Source: Clostridia bacterium (GTDB taxonomy: Bacteria; Bacillota; Clostridia; TANB77; CAG-508). From it: DNA of 64,000 nucleotides. The notes under the pieces were generated by a model. It had not been told where the DNA came from. It did not search any database and saw nothing but the letters and a program-made list of their open reading frames with translations. A program made the translations under genes and the position numbers. The stretch is from contig JAFUYJ010000026.1 of NCBI GenBank assembly GCA_017470645.1, positions 23,574 to 87,573 on the forward strand, read 5' to 3'. Within the stretch, counting starts at the first letter, position 1, and the number at the start of each line of letters is the position of its first letter. This document shows positions 25,785 to 37,510 of this stretch, piece after piece.

Positions 25785-28700
25785 ATGAAAAATTTAGTGA
25801 AAGGGAACTTATTGAAAAAATTCATTTCTATTATATTGATATTGGCAATAGTTATACCATATTTACCAATGTCAGTATTTGCAAATAATGAACAAGAAAC
25901 AGAAGAAAATGAATTCGCAGGAATAGTAGATTTAGACGTTGCATGGACAACAGGTGATGAAATATTAAATGGATATGCAACAAATAATTACAAATTGCAA
26001 TACACATTGAGACTTAATCAAATTGCTAGCGGATTTGAAGATGTAAAAGTCAATATTGAAACCGATAACGTAGCAGGAGTAAATGACTACGTTTATTGTA
26101 GTATTCAAGAAATGAGTGGTAACGGCTTTTCAACAATAAACTATGGAAACAAAGATACAGGTTCATCTTTACAAGAAAATGTTAGCGTTGGATTTAGAAA
26201 TAAAAATGAAACTCTAAATAGAACAGTAACTGTAAAAGCAACAGGAAAATATAAAGATGCTAGCAATCCAAATGCAATAGATGGATATGTAACATTTTCA
26301 GTAAAGAAAGAATTAAAAGCAAATATCACACCATATGATAAAAGGGTTACACCATACAACGTAACTTTGCAATGGTCTGAAAATGGTTTAGGAAGACCAA
26401 AAGCAACATATAACAGAACTGATTTAGGAAGAAATATATATGGAGGAAATTTAGGATGGTATATGACTAAATTAAACGCAAGTTATCCTTTATATATATA
26501 TTCAGGTTCATTAACTCAAAAATTAGATTTAAAAGTAACTATAAATAGATACAATGTTGAAAACAATGTAAATGTAAGCAAATTAGGAGATGGGTATACA
26601 ATAGACTGGGATGGATTGGATACTCTATTAGGAACTCCAACACAAACAACAAATGATGATGGTTCAATTACATATACATTTAGTAAAGGTGTAGAAAGCG
26701 AAACATTAGACAGAAACCAAACATTTAGTGTTGATAAAGAATTCAACATAAAAGTTGTATATCAAACACCAAATACAAACCCAACAGAAGGAAGTCCAGA
26801 ACAATACACATATTTTACATACCAAGCTGTTTTAGACACACAAGGATTTAAAACCGAACAAAATTGGGGAGAAAATGAAAGTGTTGAAAAAGTTACAAAG
26901 AGCACATCAATTTATGACAGAAGCTCTGCAGCAGTTTACAGTTATACACCAGGAAATACTGCATGGGTAGATGCAGATTATAGTAATGGTGAATATCTAC
27001 CAGAGGATTTTATTTCAAAACTAAAAACAGATAGAACTGTTTCATTAGATACAACAGTAGACATGACATATGTAGCTGGAGATATACGTTGGTCAGACGG
27101 AGATTATATTTCATTTAAAACACCAACATTAAGATATATGGCAGATGATGGAAGCTTAAATACAATAAACTTAAATGCAAATCAGTTAAAAATAAACAAA
27201 GTATCAACTTCATATGATATAGGAAGTAAATTTGTTAATGGTAGTGAAAATTCAGAAATAAATGGAGAATATAATGTATCAAGTAATACAAATACATTTA
27301 CAATATCTTTACCAGATCCAGTAACTAATCTTTCTGCATATGCTACTGACGTATACAGAAGCCAAACATTTAGTGACGTTTTTAATTTAACATATCAAGT
27401 AAATGCAGATGTATTAGGTTTAACTGATAACGAATTAGAAAATATAGTATCACTTTCTTTTGAATTAGAGCTACATGGACCAAATACAAGTACAGGTAAA
27501 TCACTACTAACATTGAAGAATCAATCATTTTTAAATGAAGTAAAATATTCATACATGGAAATGGAATTAGTAGGAGACTTTGATACTTCTGAAGCAAATA
27601 TTGGAAAATCAGAATCAAAAAGTGTAAAACTAAGAATGTATAGAAACCAAAGAACATTTGGAAATGACACAGATGAAAAGAAAAAAGTTGTATTAAATGA
27701 AAATCCAACTTTCTTCGTAAGTTTACCTAATGGATTTGATTATTCAAATATAGATGTAAGGTCTTCAAATGATAAAATAATCATTGATGAAGATAACTTA
27801 GATCTTATTCCGGTAAACGGAGAACAAGTTTTAGTAATTCCTTGTGTTGGAACATATGATAGTAGAGAATTAGAAGAAGTTGACATTACTATAACATATA
27901 CTAGAACATTAAAAAACACATCAAATAGATCATTTAATATAAGTGCTTACATGATAACAGATAATGAAAATTATGTAAGAAAAACAAATAACATAAATAA
28001 CTTCCATAAAGATGGAGAAGAAGCACCAGACAGCTTATTCTATACATATGAATCATTTAATCTTGTTGGTGGAAGTGAGTTAAATGCAAGAACAAAGTTG
28101 ATAGTTAATGAAGAATATGATCCAAATAATGCAGAAAGTGCTGGGCAAAAGAACAATCCAGCAATAGTAGATTTTAGTAAAGACGAAGTTTCAATTAGAT
28201 CACAAGTTGACGCCAAAGGTGACACATTAACAAATGTAGAAATATTAACAAGATTACCATTTGCAAATAATACATACATATATAATACTGATAATCAATT
28301 AATAGAGGCAAATTATAATGCAGATGGAGAATTAAATGACTTTATAGATGATCATCAAGACAAATTAAAAGGTGTAGCAAAAAATACTGCAATACCACAA
28401 CTTACATTTTCTAATATTGCTGTTAACGGAGTATATAGAATAAAAGGAACAAGTGTTACTAAAATAAATGATAGCGAATATCAAATATACTATACAACAC
28501 AAGATGATGCTGAATTTGATTCAACAACTTTTGTAAGATACGAAGAAGGAGTATCAGACTTATCACAAGCTAAGAACATAAAAGTTGTCTTAGAAGATGA
28601 AAATGGAACTCAAACAGAAATAAAAACAGGAGAATCAATATACGTAGAATATAATGTAACAATGCCAGACAATTCAGGAATGATGGCAACAACATCATCA

Positions 28701-31700
28701 ATAAAATACACAAGAAAATCAAATTCTCAAGAAGAAACATTACATTCATCACCAGTATATGCAATAAATGGTGATACAACAGGAACAATAAAAGTACAAA
28801 AGAAATTTGAAAACTATAAAATAGGTGAAGCACCAAACGGAGTAAGTTTAGAAGGAATAGAATTCAAACTTCAATATTATGACGAAGCAGCAGGAGAAAA
28901 GAAATTCTTACAAAATGATAATAATGAAGACATAGTAGCAACAACAAATTCATACGGAATAGCAACATTTGCAAACATTCCAGCAGGAACATATTATTTA
29001 TATGAAGTAACAGAGTTTGATCAATATTCAGGAATAGGTGGACTAAATATAATAAATGTAAATCCAGCAGAAACAATAAATTACACAGCAATTAACTACT
29101 TAAAACGCGGTGATATTACAATACATAAAAAATGGGAAGGAACCAATGATGACCAAGGAACTGTAACATTTTTAGTAAAAAGAGTAAATGCAACAAGGGA
29201 AACATATCAAACAGTACAAAGAACAGTGCAAACAGATGAAAACGGAGATGCAGTTGTTAAAAATATACCATATGGAGCTTATCAAATTACAGAGACTAGT
29301 GGAAAAGCTGGTTGGACAGCAGCATCAGAAAATATAATGGTAGTGTTAAATGTCGAAGAGAAAAGCACCGATTATGAAAATATACAAGGAAAAGGAATTC
29401 TACAAATAGTAAAAACTGTGCCTCCAAGAGAATCAGTTGAAGAACTTTCATTCCATATTGTTGGACATGGAATGATTTCATTCAACAACACAGATGGTGA
29501 GGAAGTAGACACAAATTGCGAATACACAATAAACATATCAGATGAGCAACAACCAGAAGGTGTAGAAGTAACAGTATCAGATGACAAAACAACAGCAACA
29601 ATTAAAATCTCAAACCTATATTTAGGTTATTACACAATTGAAGAAATTAACGTTCCTGTATTAGATGGAACAGATATTCAAAAATATACACCAGCATCAA
29701 AAGAAGTATATTTAACAACGCACGATTTGGTAAACCCTGTTGTTGTAAACATTGAAAACAATTATAAATATGGAAATATCGAAATAAATAAAACAGCAAA
29801 ATTAAAAGAAGGCGACGAATATACAGATATAGGTGACTTATCTGAATTTAAAGTACGTGTAACAGGAACATCATATTATGGAAATACTATAGATTCAACA
29901 ATTCAGTTAAATGAAGATGGACATGGATTAGGAAAATTTGAAATAGGTGAATATACTGTAACAGAAGAGCCAGTAGATGGATATACAACATATTATGGAA
30001 TAAATAATACAGCAAGCACAGATCCAGTAAATGTAAGGGTACAAGCAGGTAGAACTGTAACTCAAAACCTATACAATGAACATACAGGTATTGGATATGT
30101 AAGAGTAGAGAAAAGCTTAGAAGGTGTAGACGACCCACAAACAGTTGTAAATGCAGGAATTAGGTTCGCAGTAGTTGGACAAAATGTTGCAGGTGGAAGA
30201 GTAAATGAAACAATTACAATAAACCAAATTGATGAAACAAAAAATGTTGCATATGGAATTTCAGGACCAATATCATCAGGAGGAGAGTACGAACTTCAAG
30301 AAATTGAAAGTACAGTACCAGAATTCTATGAAGCAGTTGAGCCACAAGAAATATCTATTAGAACAGAACATACAGCATCTGCACCATTAGTAAAAGATAT
30401 AACAAACCCAAGAAGTAGAGGAAACCTAGAAATAATCACAACAACAGATCCAGCAGGAGGACCTTTAACAGGAATAACTTATAAGGTAACAGAAGTAGCA
30501 TTAGGAGAAAATGGAACATATACAAAAATTGGAACACCAGTAGATGTTGATGGAAGCAATGATAGTGTTAAACCAAGTTTTGCAGAATTAAGCAGCATTT
30601 ATGCGGGATATTACTTAGTAGAACAAGTAACAGTTCCAGATGGATGGATAAAAGATGTTAGCCAAATAGTAGAAGTGCCAGCAGATAATACAGGATATGC
30701 AAACTTTGAAATAACAGCAAAGAAAAAATTAAGAGAAAATAAAGTTACAATAAATAAAGTAATATTAAATGAAGTAGGTTTAGAAGCATCAGCAGAAGAA
30801 ATATCAGCAGCACAATTAAATACAGATGAAAGCTTTGAAGTAAAAATAACAAATATTCAAACACAAGAAGAATACTATGTATTTACTTCAACAACAAAAC
30901 CAGGAGTAATTCAAGGATTAGATGCAGGAACATACAAAGTAGAAGAAGTATTCAAACCAAAATATACAACAGCTGGATACTACATTCAAAGAGTTGTAGA
31001 CCTTGAAGCAGGAGATATAAGAGAAGAAAAAATTGAAGCAACAGAAGGAACATATCAATTTACAATAACTGAGCAAGGAAATAAAGCAGAAGATGTTACA
31101 TTGACAATTAAAAATCAAATAAACACAAAATACGGTTTTGGTGGACAAGAAAGCATAGACAACTTAAGTAAAGAACAAGTAAGTGAAGAGGAAGTTACAT
31201 ATGTTACAAAATCAATAGTTTATGTTGTAGATGAAAATGGAAATGCTATTTCAGGAGTTAAATTTAATTTATTTGACTCAGAAAATAGAAAAGTATTCTT
31301 AGATGGTAAGGATGAATTTGAAATTGCAAATAAAAAATTAATAATCAAAGGTCTTCCAGTAGGAGCTTATACACTAAAATGTACAGAAGTACCAGAAGGA
31401 TATTTAGTACCAAGTGATGAAACAATTGTTGTATATAGTGATGCAACACAAGTAGCAAGGGTAGAAATTCAAAAGAATATACCACGTGGAAGCTTAACAC
31501 TTTCAACTACATACAAAAATGAAAAAGGAGAAACAAAATATTTACCACGTTCTAAATATAAAGTTGTAGACTCAGAAGGAAACTTAGTAAAATTCGTTAA
31601 AACATCAACAGGTGATTATAAGAAATCTAACCTAGAAGATGCATCTCCAATAGTAGTATTAAAATCTGGAGTTGTAGAATTAGAAGGATTAGAAACTGGA

Positions 31701-34700
31701 GATTATGAAATTGGTATAGTAAATGTTACTGATGGATATGGAATTCAAAAGGATTTACCTGAATATGTAGAGGTTGTAGAAAATACGGATAAAGAAGTTA
31801 ATGTTGAGGTAATTAAGAATGAAGTTGTTCAAATAGATGTGGATAGTTATTATGGTAATGGTGGTATTAGCATGTACCTTGATAACAATGGCGATTTATA
31901 TATATTGGGTACTGATAGTAACGGAGGAAGTGAATCACATACACAATGGGAAAAAATGACATTTCCAATTGATAATGTAAAAATTGTTAAATTCAGCTAT
32001 GGATATCATACTTGGTTAGCAATTGATACTGAAGGTAGAGTATGGGGACATACTTCTACAGCTACATCTTCTGCAGAATATCAATTAGGAGAATTATATG
32101 GAAATGCAACATACACCTTATCAAATGGAGAAAAACTAATAAACATTACGGAAAATGGAGTACTAAGAGATGCATATTATAATAAAAATGCTAGATTTGT
32201 TGACGTTCAAACATCATATGAACAAACAATATTATTGGATGACCAGGGAAGAGTATGGACAATAGGTAACTATACTGGAGATTCTCAAGGAAACACACAA
32301 TTCAAAGCAAATGAGATATCAACATTCGTGGAAAATGATATTAGAGTTACAAAATTGGCAAAAATCGCAGGTAATACTCTTTACTACTGCATGAAAGGAG
32401 TAGTAGATTCCGAAGGAAAAGTATGGATATGGGGTGGAGCAATTGCTCCATACGTTCCAACCTGTATATCAGATACGACTAATTTGAAAGATGTTGAAGT
32501 TAAAGAAGTTATGATGGAGGGAAAAGATGTAAAAATAGTTGATACAGATGGATATATTTGGAACTTGAAATACGGCGAAGAAGTTGCAACAAGATGGGAT
32601 AAATCAGTATTCGATGGAGCAAAAATTGAAATGATAAGAAGTGGATATGATGTGTCAGCAGCAATAGATGAATATGGAAGAGTATGGACATGGGGAACAG
32701 GAAGATTCGGAGAATTAGGAAATGGAAGTCTAGAAGATGTAGATACTCCAACATGTATATCTAAAAACACATCTGATGTATTATATGATGTTAAAATTAA
32801 AGATATAGCTGTATCAGAAAATAGCTATGGCCATGTATTAGCAGTAGACACAAATAACAGATTATGGGGCTGGGGTGAAAAATCTACCTATGGTGAGATT
32901 GGTCCAGTAAGTTCAGATTGGATACCTACTCCAAGAAGAGTAGAAAGAATATACGATGCTCATTTAGAATATAATCTTAAATTTAAGAAAGTATTTGCTG
33001 ATACACAAAGTGTTCCATATACATATTTTGCAATAGATAATGAAGGAAAAGTTTGGGTATGGGGAGATAACAACTACAGTGCACTAGGAATTCAAAGAAC
33101 AAATGGTTCAGGTACACAGGTAGCTGTACCTACAATTCTAGACGAAGTGTCATCAGTAGAGATGAAGAAGATTTCAAGCCATTATCATACTACGATAATG
33201 TTGTCAGAGGACGGACGAGTATTTATTTGCGGAAACAACGGATTAAAAGGTGATGGAACTTATGCAAGAAGCTATAATGGTCTAGGTATTACAGAAATAA
33301 CTGATAATTTTAATCTGCCACAAAATACATCTATAGTCGATGTAAAGGCAGGAGACGAATATTATATGGTATTAGATTCAGATGGTAATGTGTATACATG
33401 GGGAATAAATTCTAGTAAACCATTAGGAAGAAATGCTAGTAGCGATTACCTAACTATTAGTAAAGTAACCGCATTATCGGGAATAAATATTAAGAAAATA
33501 GACATTGGAGATTATGGTGCATCAGCTATTTCAGAAGACGGAAAACTATATACTTGGAAATCATCAACACCTTCACTATATCAAACAGACAATACATTTG
33601 TTGATATTCAGGGTAATCATTTATTAGACAATAAAGGTCATGTATGGTATATAGATTATTACAATAATGAAATAGAAGAAGTAACATCTTCAACATCACA
33701 TATATTAAATGTAAAATATCAAGATGATGAAAATTATAGAATAGTTAAAATGTACGAAATATCTCAATATGACGCTATATTACAAGATTCTAACGGAGAC
33801 TATTGGTTCCAGATCTCAGATATAATGTCTCCTGCAAAATGGGATACAGGTGTAAAAAATATAACAAGCATTGCAAATCGTTTATTTGTAGATAGTGCAG
33901 GAAACTTATGGAGTTATAATGGAAATGATGGAAGTAATGTAACAAATTATGCTGTGGGAAAACAAAATGATTTATATGGTAAAAAAGCTATACACATTGA
34001 AGGAAATTATCTTGTAGCTGAAGATGGAACTTATATCAATGGAACTTCGACCGCCAAGGTTAGTTCAAAATACTACATAGAAAATACATTAGGAACACAC
34101 ATTGTAGATTCAACAGGATTATTATTGTTAGATGAAAATGGAAAGATATGGAAATATAGTGCGACAAATCCAACATGCTTAAGTGATACAGAATCACAAT
34201 TGATAAATCTACACGAAAATGATAGCGATTTTAAATTTGAGAAAATATTTGGAGATAGCTCTACATCATACGCAGTAGACAGCAATGGAAAAGTATGGTC
34301 TATAGGAAATGGCTCATATGGAAAACTTGGAAATGGAAGTACATCAAGTAGTCAAACACCTATATGTATTAGTGATATTTCAGGAGTAGATATAAGAAAT
34401 GTAACAAGTATTACTTTAGGTGGAGATAACGAAGTAATAGCAAAAGACGATAATGGTAATGTATGGGTATGGGGACGTAACAATGGTGGATTAGGTAGTG
34501 GTACTACATCAAATATAACAACACCATATCATATAAATACACAAAGACTAAGTGGAAAAGCTGTTAAAGATATTTATGCTGACAGATATCACGGTGTATT
34601 AGTATGCGAAGATGGATCTGTATACATATCAGGAGATAATTCAAGCATAACAAGTTATAAATACTGGAATAAAGTAGCAGACTGTGAAGGTGCGTCAATA

Positions 34701-37454
34701 GTCGCTTCAGGCAGCGTTTCTGGAGATTATTGTAGATATTTTATAGCAGGTGGAAATAAAATATGGACAATAAGTAAATATGTAGACACTCAACCAACGG
34801 TAATAGCTGAAGATATAAATGTTAAAGATTATATTTTCGCTTCATCTTCTCAACATCATTTGATAAGCAATATACGCCCAATAGATGAAGATGGACAGCT
34901 ATGGAACATAAGTAACAGTAACGAATTATCAAAGGACCAAGTAATGGGTGAAATTGTTGCAATTTGTTCAGATAAAAATAAGAGCGCTTTAGATATAAAT
35001 GGAATGTACACATTCACAGGAGCTTGTGTTGACGTATCTCAAGCCATAATCGATATATATGGAGAACTAAACAGAGAAAATATACAAAAATTTGCAGAGA
35101 TTATATCAATCGATGAGAAATGTGTAGTTGTAAACGGCAAAATATGGAAGATGTGTATACTTAGTGGAGGTAATTACAGTATAAGATATTCTTGCATAAG
35201 TGACTTAGCGGGAACTGATTTAGTAGGAAAAACTTTCGTAGAATGCAATAACGTATATGCATTAGATACAGATGGAAACATTTATGATATTCAAACAGGA
35301 GAATGCTTAACAACAGCAGTAACAGAAAGCTCAATAAAATCTAACAACGAAGTAATAAATGTAGTAAAAGAAAATGCAGTATACGGAACAAAATTCAAAG
35401 ACGTTGCCAACGACAGATTCGCAATATCAGAAAATGACGATTTATGGTACTTTGGAGTTTCTGGAGAACCAGTAAACATTACTGACGCAGAAAAAGGAAG
35501 AAAAAATCCTTTAGCAGGAAAAGAAATTGTACATTTAGAAGTAAATAATGGAAATCATTATGCAGTAACAAGTGACCATGAAGTATGGAATCTAAGTGGA
35601 GATGTACCAAAATATGTATTTAATGAACCAGATATGGAATTAAAATATATCTATAGATATTACAGTGCTGATTCATATCAATTCTATGTAGCATTAGATT
35701 ATGATGGTAATATTTGGGTATGTGGACAACATCCAGACAATTTAGGACTTCCTACAGGTGCAGCAACAACGGACAATCAAATAATTTGTTTAAATGATAT
35801 ACAAGGAACACCTCTATATTCAAACAAACAAAATGACCCTGAATTTAAAATAGAAAAAATATCTAGTGTAGGTACAGGAAATCCATACGGATTCATTGCA
35901 ATAGATAACTATGGAAAACTTTGGGCATGGGGATCTAATAATGGTTACTTAGGAACCGGTAATACATCTAAAGTAACTATGGCTACATGTATAACTCAAA
36001 CTGGTGGAGATGACATATTCTATGCATTCTATAGAGATGGCATAAAAATGGAAGAAATATTGCAAAATGGTTATGATTTGAAAGATAGCCAGGGTACTAG
36101 TTGGTATGTAGATAGAAGTACTTATAAATGGGTGCCATTCCCAGGAAATAATGCAGGTGATATGGCAACAGCAGGAGAAGATTTTAGTATTCAAAAAACG
36201 TTACGTAGTAGAGCAGTAACCTTTGGTAATAATGGTAAAATTTATACTAATAACGACAATACAGATGTATTTAGAGAAGTTGAAGGAATAGGTGAATATA
36301 CAAATGTAGAATACGGAGGATATTCATCATCAACAATAAGTACAAGTCCTAGAATTTATGTAAGTACTTATTTCTATATTGGTTATAAAGACGACGGTGT
36401 ATATATCATAAAAGAAAATATAACTACAGAAAATGGAACAAAAAATTACAGTTGGGAATCAAAAAAAGTAGGAGAATTTGCAGAAGTTGGTTACAAAACA
36501 GTTACATCAACAACGATAAGTACAACACCGTATGTAGTTAAAAGAACGTTTATATACATTGGATACAAAGACGATGGCGTATATCGTATAAGTGAAAATA
36601 TAACTTATGAAAATGGGGCAATAACAGATTCTAACTTGGAAACAGAACAAATATATTCAAAGAAAATAGTTAAAAATTACTCAAACGCATTGCTTATAGA
36701 TGAGGATGGAGCATTATTAGAATATGTTTCTTCATCAAAATCATTCGTAAATAGATATGAAGACTCAGAATCATCAGTATATAACCAGAAGGTAACAGAT
36801 ATAGAAAATATTAATGGTACAATGATTATTACAGGAGAAAATGGAAAACTATACGGTTACCAAGGAGTACACGGAACAACAATGGGAGAATTTACATTCT
36901 ATGATGACTTTATACAAGATGTATATGGGGAAGTTAATAATGATTTAAGGATACAAGTAACAAGAGAATTTGTAAGATTCAATTATCCACAAGCAAACTA
37001 TGCAACAAAATACTTATCAACAAATGGTGATATTTATGATGTATCGTTATATAATGGAGTATTAACATGGAGCAATACAAAATTCTCAGAAAATTACTTA
37101 GGAGTAGGAAAAGTATCAAGAGTAGTTGGAGAATACGAATTTGAAGATATCTTTGGAGATATTTACAGAGTAACCCCAACAGGAGTTAATAGCTATACAA
37201 TAGAAAAAACAACAGACGTAACTCCATTCCAGACTGCAGAACCAACAGAAGAAATACAAATAGACGGTGTCGAAATTGTAAAACAAACACAACATAAAGC
37301 ATTGGATAGTAATGGTAACTTATATGTTTGGGATGAATATACAGGTTTATCAAAAGATACTGAGGGAGTTGTTAACTTAACTGATACAGAATACAGTGTA
37401 GAACCTATTTACTCTCATGGTAATGGATGGTCTGTAGTAAAAAGATCTTACTAA
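25785..37454 (+). CDS. giant secreted protein: pilin-like/SpaA domains followed by RCC1 repeats
   Basis: A 3889-residue protein with a clear signal peptide (1-33, ending SVFANNE). Residues about 40-1000 are adhesin-like beta domains. Residues about 1000-2015 carry several SpaA/Cna-B-type domains (for example KGVSLEGIEFKLQYYDEAAG-like openings, 'G.Y.L.EV..P.GY' closings and 'NE.+YGNI.I.K' linkers). Residues about 2018-3465 (bases 31840-36180) consist of RCC1-type repeats such as AAIDEYGRVWTWGTGRFGEL and FAIDNEGKVWVWGDNNYSAL, expected to form one or several seven-bladed propellers. The last 400 residues hold a duplicated IGYKDDGVY segment. There is no LPXTG motif and no C-terminal helix, so it is not wall-anchored by a sortase in the usual way. 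An adhesin role is inferred from domain types. AGGAGGAAG precedes the ATG. Confidence 0.85.
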   Translation: MKNLVKGNLLKKFISIILILAIVIPYLPMSVFANNEQETEENEFAGIVDLDVAWTTGDEILNGYATNNYKLQYTLRLNQIASGFEDVKVNIETDNVAGVNDYVYCSIQEMSGNGFSTINYGNKDTGSSLQENVSVGFRNKNETLNRTVTVKATGKYKDASNPNAIDGYVTFSVKKELKANITPYDKRVTPYNVTLQWSENGLGRPKATYNRTDLGRNIYGGNLGWYMTKLNASYPLYIYSGSLTQKLDLKVTINRYNVENNVNVSKLGDGYTIDWDGLDTLLGTPTQTTNDDGSITYTFSKGVESETLDRNQTFSVDKEFNIKVVYQTPNTNPTEGSPEQYTYFTYQAVLDTQGFKTEQNWGENESVEKVTKSTSIYDRSSAAVYSYTPGNTAWVDADYSNGEYLPEDFISKLKTDRTVSLDTTVDMTYVAGDIRWSDGDYISFKTPTLRYMADDGSLNTINLNANQLKINKVSTSYDIGSKFVNGSENSEINGEYNVSSNTNTFTISLPDPVTNLSAYATDVYRSQTFSDVFNLTYQVNADVLGLTDNELENIVSLSFELELHGPNTSTGKSLLTLKNQSFLNEVKYSYMEMELVGDFDTSEANIGKSESKSVKLRMYRNQRTFGNDTDEKKKVVLNENPTFFVSLPNGFDYSNIDVRSSNDKIIIDEDNLDLIPVNGEQVLVIPCVGTYDSRELEEVDITITYTRTLKNTSNRSFNISAYMITDNENYVRKTNNINNFHKDGEEAPDSLFYTYESFNLVGGSELNARTKLIVNEEYDPNNAESAGQKNNPAIVDFSKDEVSIRSQVDAKGDTLTNVEILTRLPFANNTYIYNTDNQLIEANYNADGELNDFIDDHQDKLKGVAKNTAIPQLTFSNIAVNGVYRIKGTSVTKINDSEYQIYYTTQDDAEFDSTTFVRYEEGVSDLSQAKNIKVVLEDENGTQTEIKTGESIYVEYNVTMPDNSGMMATTSSIKYTRKSNSQEETLHSSPVYAINGDTTGTIKVQKKFENYKIGEAPNGVSLEGIEFKLQYYDEAAGEKKFLQNDNNEDIVATTNSYGIATFANIPAGTYYLYEVTEFDQYSGIGGLNIINVNPAETINYTAINYLKRGDITIHKKWEGTNDDQGTVTFLVKRVNATRETYQTVQRTVQTDENGDAVVKNIPYGAYQITETSGKAGWTAASENIMVVLNVEEKSTDYENIQGKGILQIVKTVPPRESVEELSFHIVGHGMISFNNTDGEEVDTNCEYTINISDEQQPEGVEVTVSDDKTTATIKISNLYLGYYTIEEINVPVLDGTDIQKYTPASKEVYLTTHDLVNPVVVNIENNYKYGNIEINKTAKLKEGDEYTDIGDLSEFKVRVTGTSYYGNTIDSTIQLNEDGHGLGKFEIGEYTVTEEPVDGYTTYYGINNTASTDPVNVRVQAGRTVTQNLYNEHTGIGYVRVEKSLEGVDDPQTVVNAGIRFAVVGQNVAGGRVNETITINQIDETKNVAYGISGPISSGGEYELQEIESTVPEFYEAVEPQEISIRTEHTASAPLVKDITNPRSRGNLEIITTTDPAGGPLTGITYKVTEVALGENGTYTKIGTPVDVDGSNDSVKPSFAELSSIYAGYYLVEQVTVPDGWIKDVSQIVEVPADNTGYANFEITAKKKLRENKVTINKVILNEVGLEASAEEISAAQLNTDESFEVKITNIQTQEEYYVFTSTTKPGVIQGLDAGTYKVEEVFKPKYTTAGYYIQRVVDLEAGDIREEKIEATEGTYQFTITEQGNKAEDVTLTIKNQINTKYGFGGQESIDNLSKEQVSEEEVTYVTKSIVYVVDENGNAISGVKFNLFDSENRKVFLDGKDEFEIANKKLIIKGLPVGAYTLKCTEVPEGYLVPSDETIVVYSDATQVARVEIQKNIPRGSLTLSTTYKNEKGETKYLPRSKYKVVDSEGNLVKFVKTSTGDYKKSNLEDASPIVVLKSGVVELEGLETGDYEIGIVNVTDGYGIQKDLPEYVEVVENTDKEVNVEVIKNEVVQIDVDSYYGNGGISMYLDNNGDLYILGTDSNGGSESHTQWEKMTFPIDNVKIVKFSYGYHTWLAIDTEGRVWGHTSTATSSAEYQLGELYGNATYTLSNGEKLINITENGVLRDAYYNKNARFVDVQTSYEQTILLDDQGRVWTIGNYTGDSQGNTQFKANEISTFVENDIRVTKLAKIAGNTLYYCMKGVVDSEGKVWIWGGAIAPYVPTCISDTTNLKDVEVKEVMMEGKDVKIVDTDGYIWNLKYGEEVATRWDKSVFDGAKIEMIRSGYDVSAAIDEYGRVWTWGTGRFGELGNGSLEDVDTPTCISKNTSDVLYDVKIKDIAVSENSYGHVLAVDTNNRLWGWGEKSTYGEIGPVSSDWIPTPRRVERIYDAHLEYNLKFKKVFADTQSVPYTYFAIDNEGKVWVWGDNNYSALGIQRTNGSGTQVAVPTILDEVSSVEMKKISSHYHTTIMLSEDGRVFICGNNGLKGDGTYARSYNGLGITEITDNFNLPQNTSIVDVKAGDEYYMVLDSDGNVYTWGINSSKPLGRNASSDYLTISKVTALSGINIKKIDIGDYGASAISEDGKLYTWKSSTPSLYQTDNTFVDIQGNHLLDNKGHVWYIDYYNNEIEEVTSSTSHILNVKYQDDENYRIVKMYEISQYDAILQDSNGDYWFQISDIMSPAKWDTGVKNITSIANRLFVDSAGNLWSYNGNDGSNVTNYAVGKQNDLYGKKAIHIEGNYLVAEDGTYINGTSTAKVSSKYYIENTLGTHIVDSTGLLLLDENGKIWKYSATNPTCLSDTESQLINLHENDSDFKFEKIFGDSSTSYAVDSNGKVWSIGNGSYGKLGNGSTSSSQTPICISDISGVDIRNVTSITLGGDNEVIAKDDNGNVWVWGRNNGGLGSGTTSNITTPYHINTQRLSGKAVKDIYADRYHGVLVCEDGSVYISGDNSSITSYKYWNKVADCEGASIVASGSVSGDYCRYFIAGGNKIWTISKYVDTQPTVIAEDINVKDYIFASSSQHHLISNIRPIDEDGQLWNISNSNELSKDQVMGEIVAICSDKNKSALDINGMYTFTGACVDVSQAIIDIYGELNRENIQKFAEIISIDEKCVVVNGKIWKMCILSGGNYSIRYSCISDLAGTDLVGKTFVECNNVYALDTDGNIYDIQTGECLTTAVTESSIKSNNEVINVVKENAVYGTKFKDVANDRFAISENDDLWYFGVSGEPVNITDAEKGRKNPLAGKEIVHLEVNNGNHYAVTSDHEVWNLSGDVPKYVFNEPDMELKYIYRYYSADSYQFYVALDYDGNIWVCGQHPDNLGLPTGAATTDNQIICLNDIQGTPLYSNKQNDPEFKIEKISSVGTGNPYGFIAIDNYGKLWAWGSNNGYLGTGNTSKVTMATCITQTGGDDIFYAFYRDGIKMEEILQNGYDLKDSQGTSWYVDRSTYKWVPFPGNNAGDMATAGEDFSIQKTLRSRAVTFGNNGKIYTNNDNTDVFREVEGIGEYTNVEYGGYSSSTISTSPRIYVSTYFYIGYKDDGVYIIKENITTENGTKNYSWESKKVGEFAEVGYKTVTSTTISTTPYVVKRTFIYIGYKDDGVYRISENITYENGAITDSNLETEQIYSKKIVKNYSNALLIDEDGALLEYVSSSKSFVNRYEDSESSVYNQKVTDIENINGTMIITGENGKLYGYQGVHGTTMGEFTFYDDFIQDVYGEVNNDLRIQVTREFVRFNYPQANYATKYLSTNGDIYDVSLYNGVLTWSNTKFSENYLGVGKVSRVVGEYEFEDIFGDIYRVTPTGVNSYTIEKTTDVTPFQTAEPTEEIQIDGVEIVKQTQHKALDSNGNLYVWDEYTGLSKDTEGVVNLTDTEYSVEPIYSHGNGWSVVKRSY

Positions 37455-37510
37455 GAAACTTTTGGGGACACTCAGATGTTTTGAGGGACACTGCAAAAAA
37501 ACAGCATAAG
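37454..37510. repeat. dispersed palindromic repeat, composite fragment
   Basis: A subfamily A left end (GAAACTTTTGGGGACACT) runs directly into a subfamily B left arm (GATGTTTTGAGGGACACTG, then AAAAAACAGCAT). Both right arms are missing. The order A then B is the same as at 14750-14856, which suggests decay of one composite element. Confidence 0.8.
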
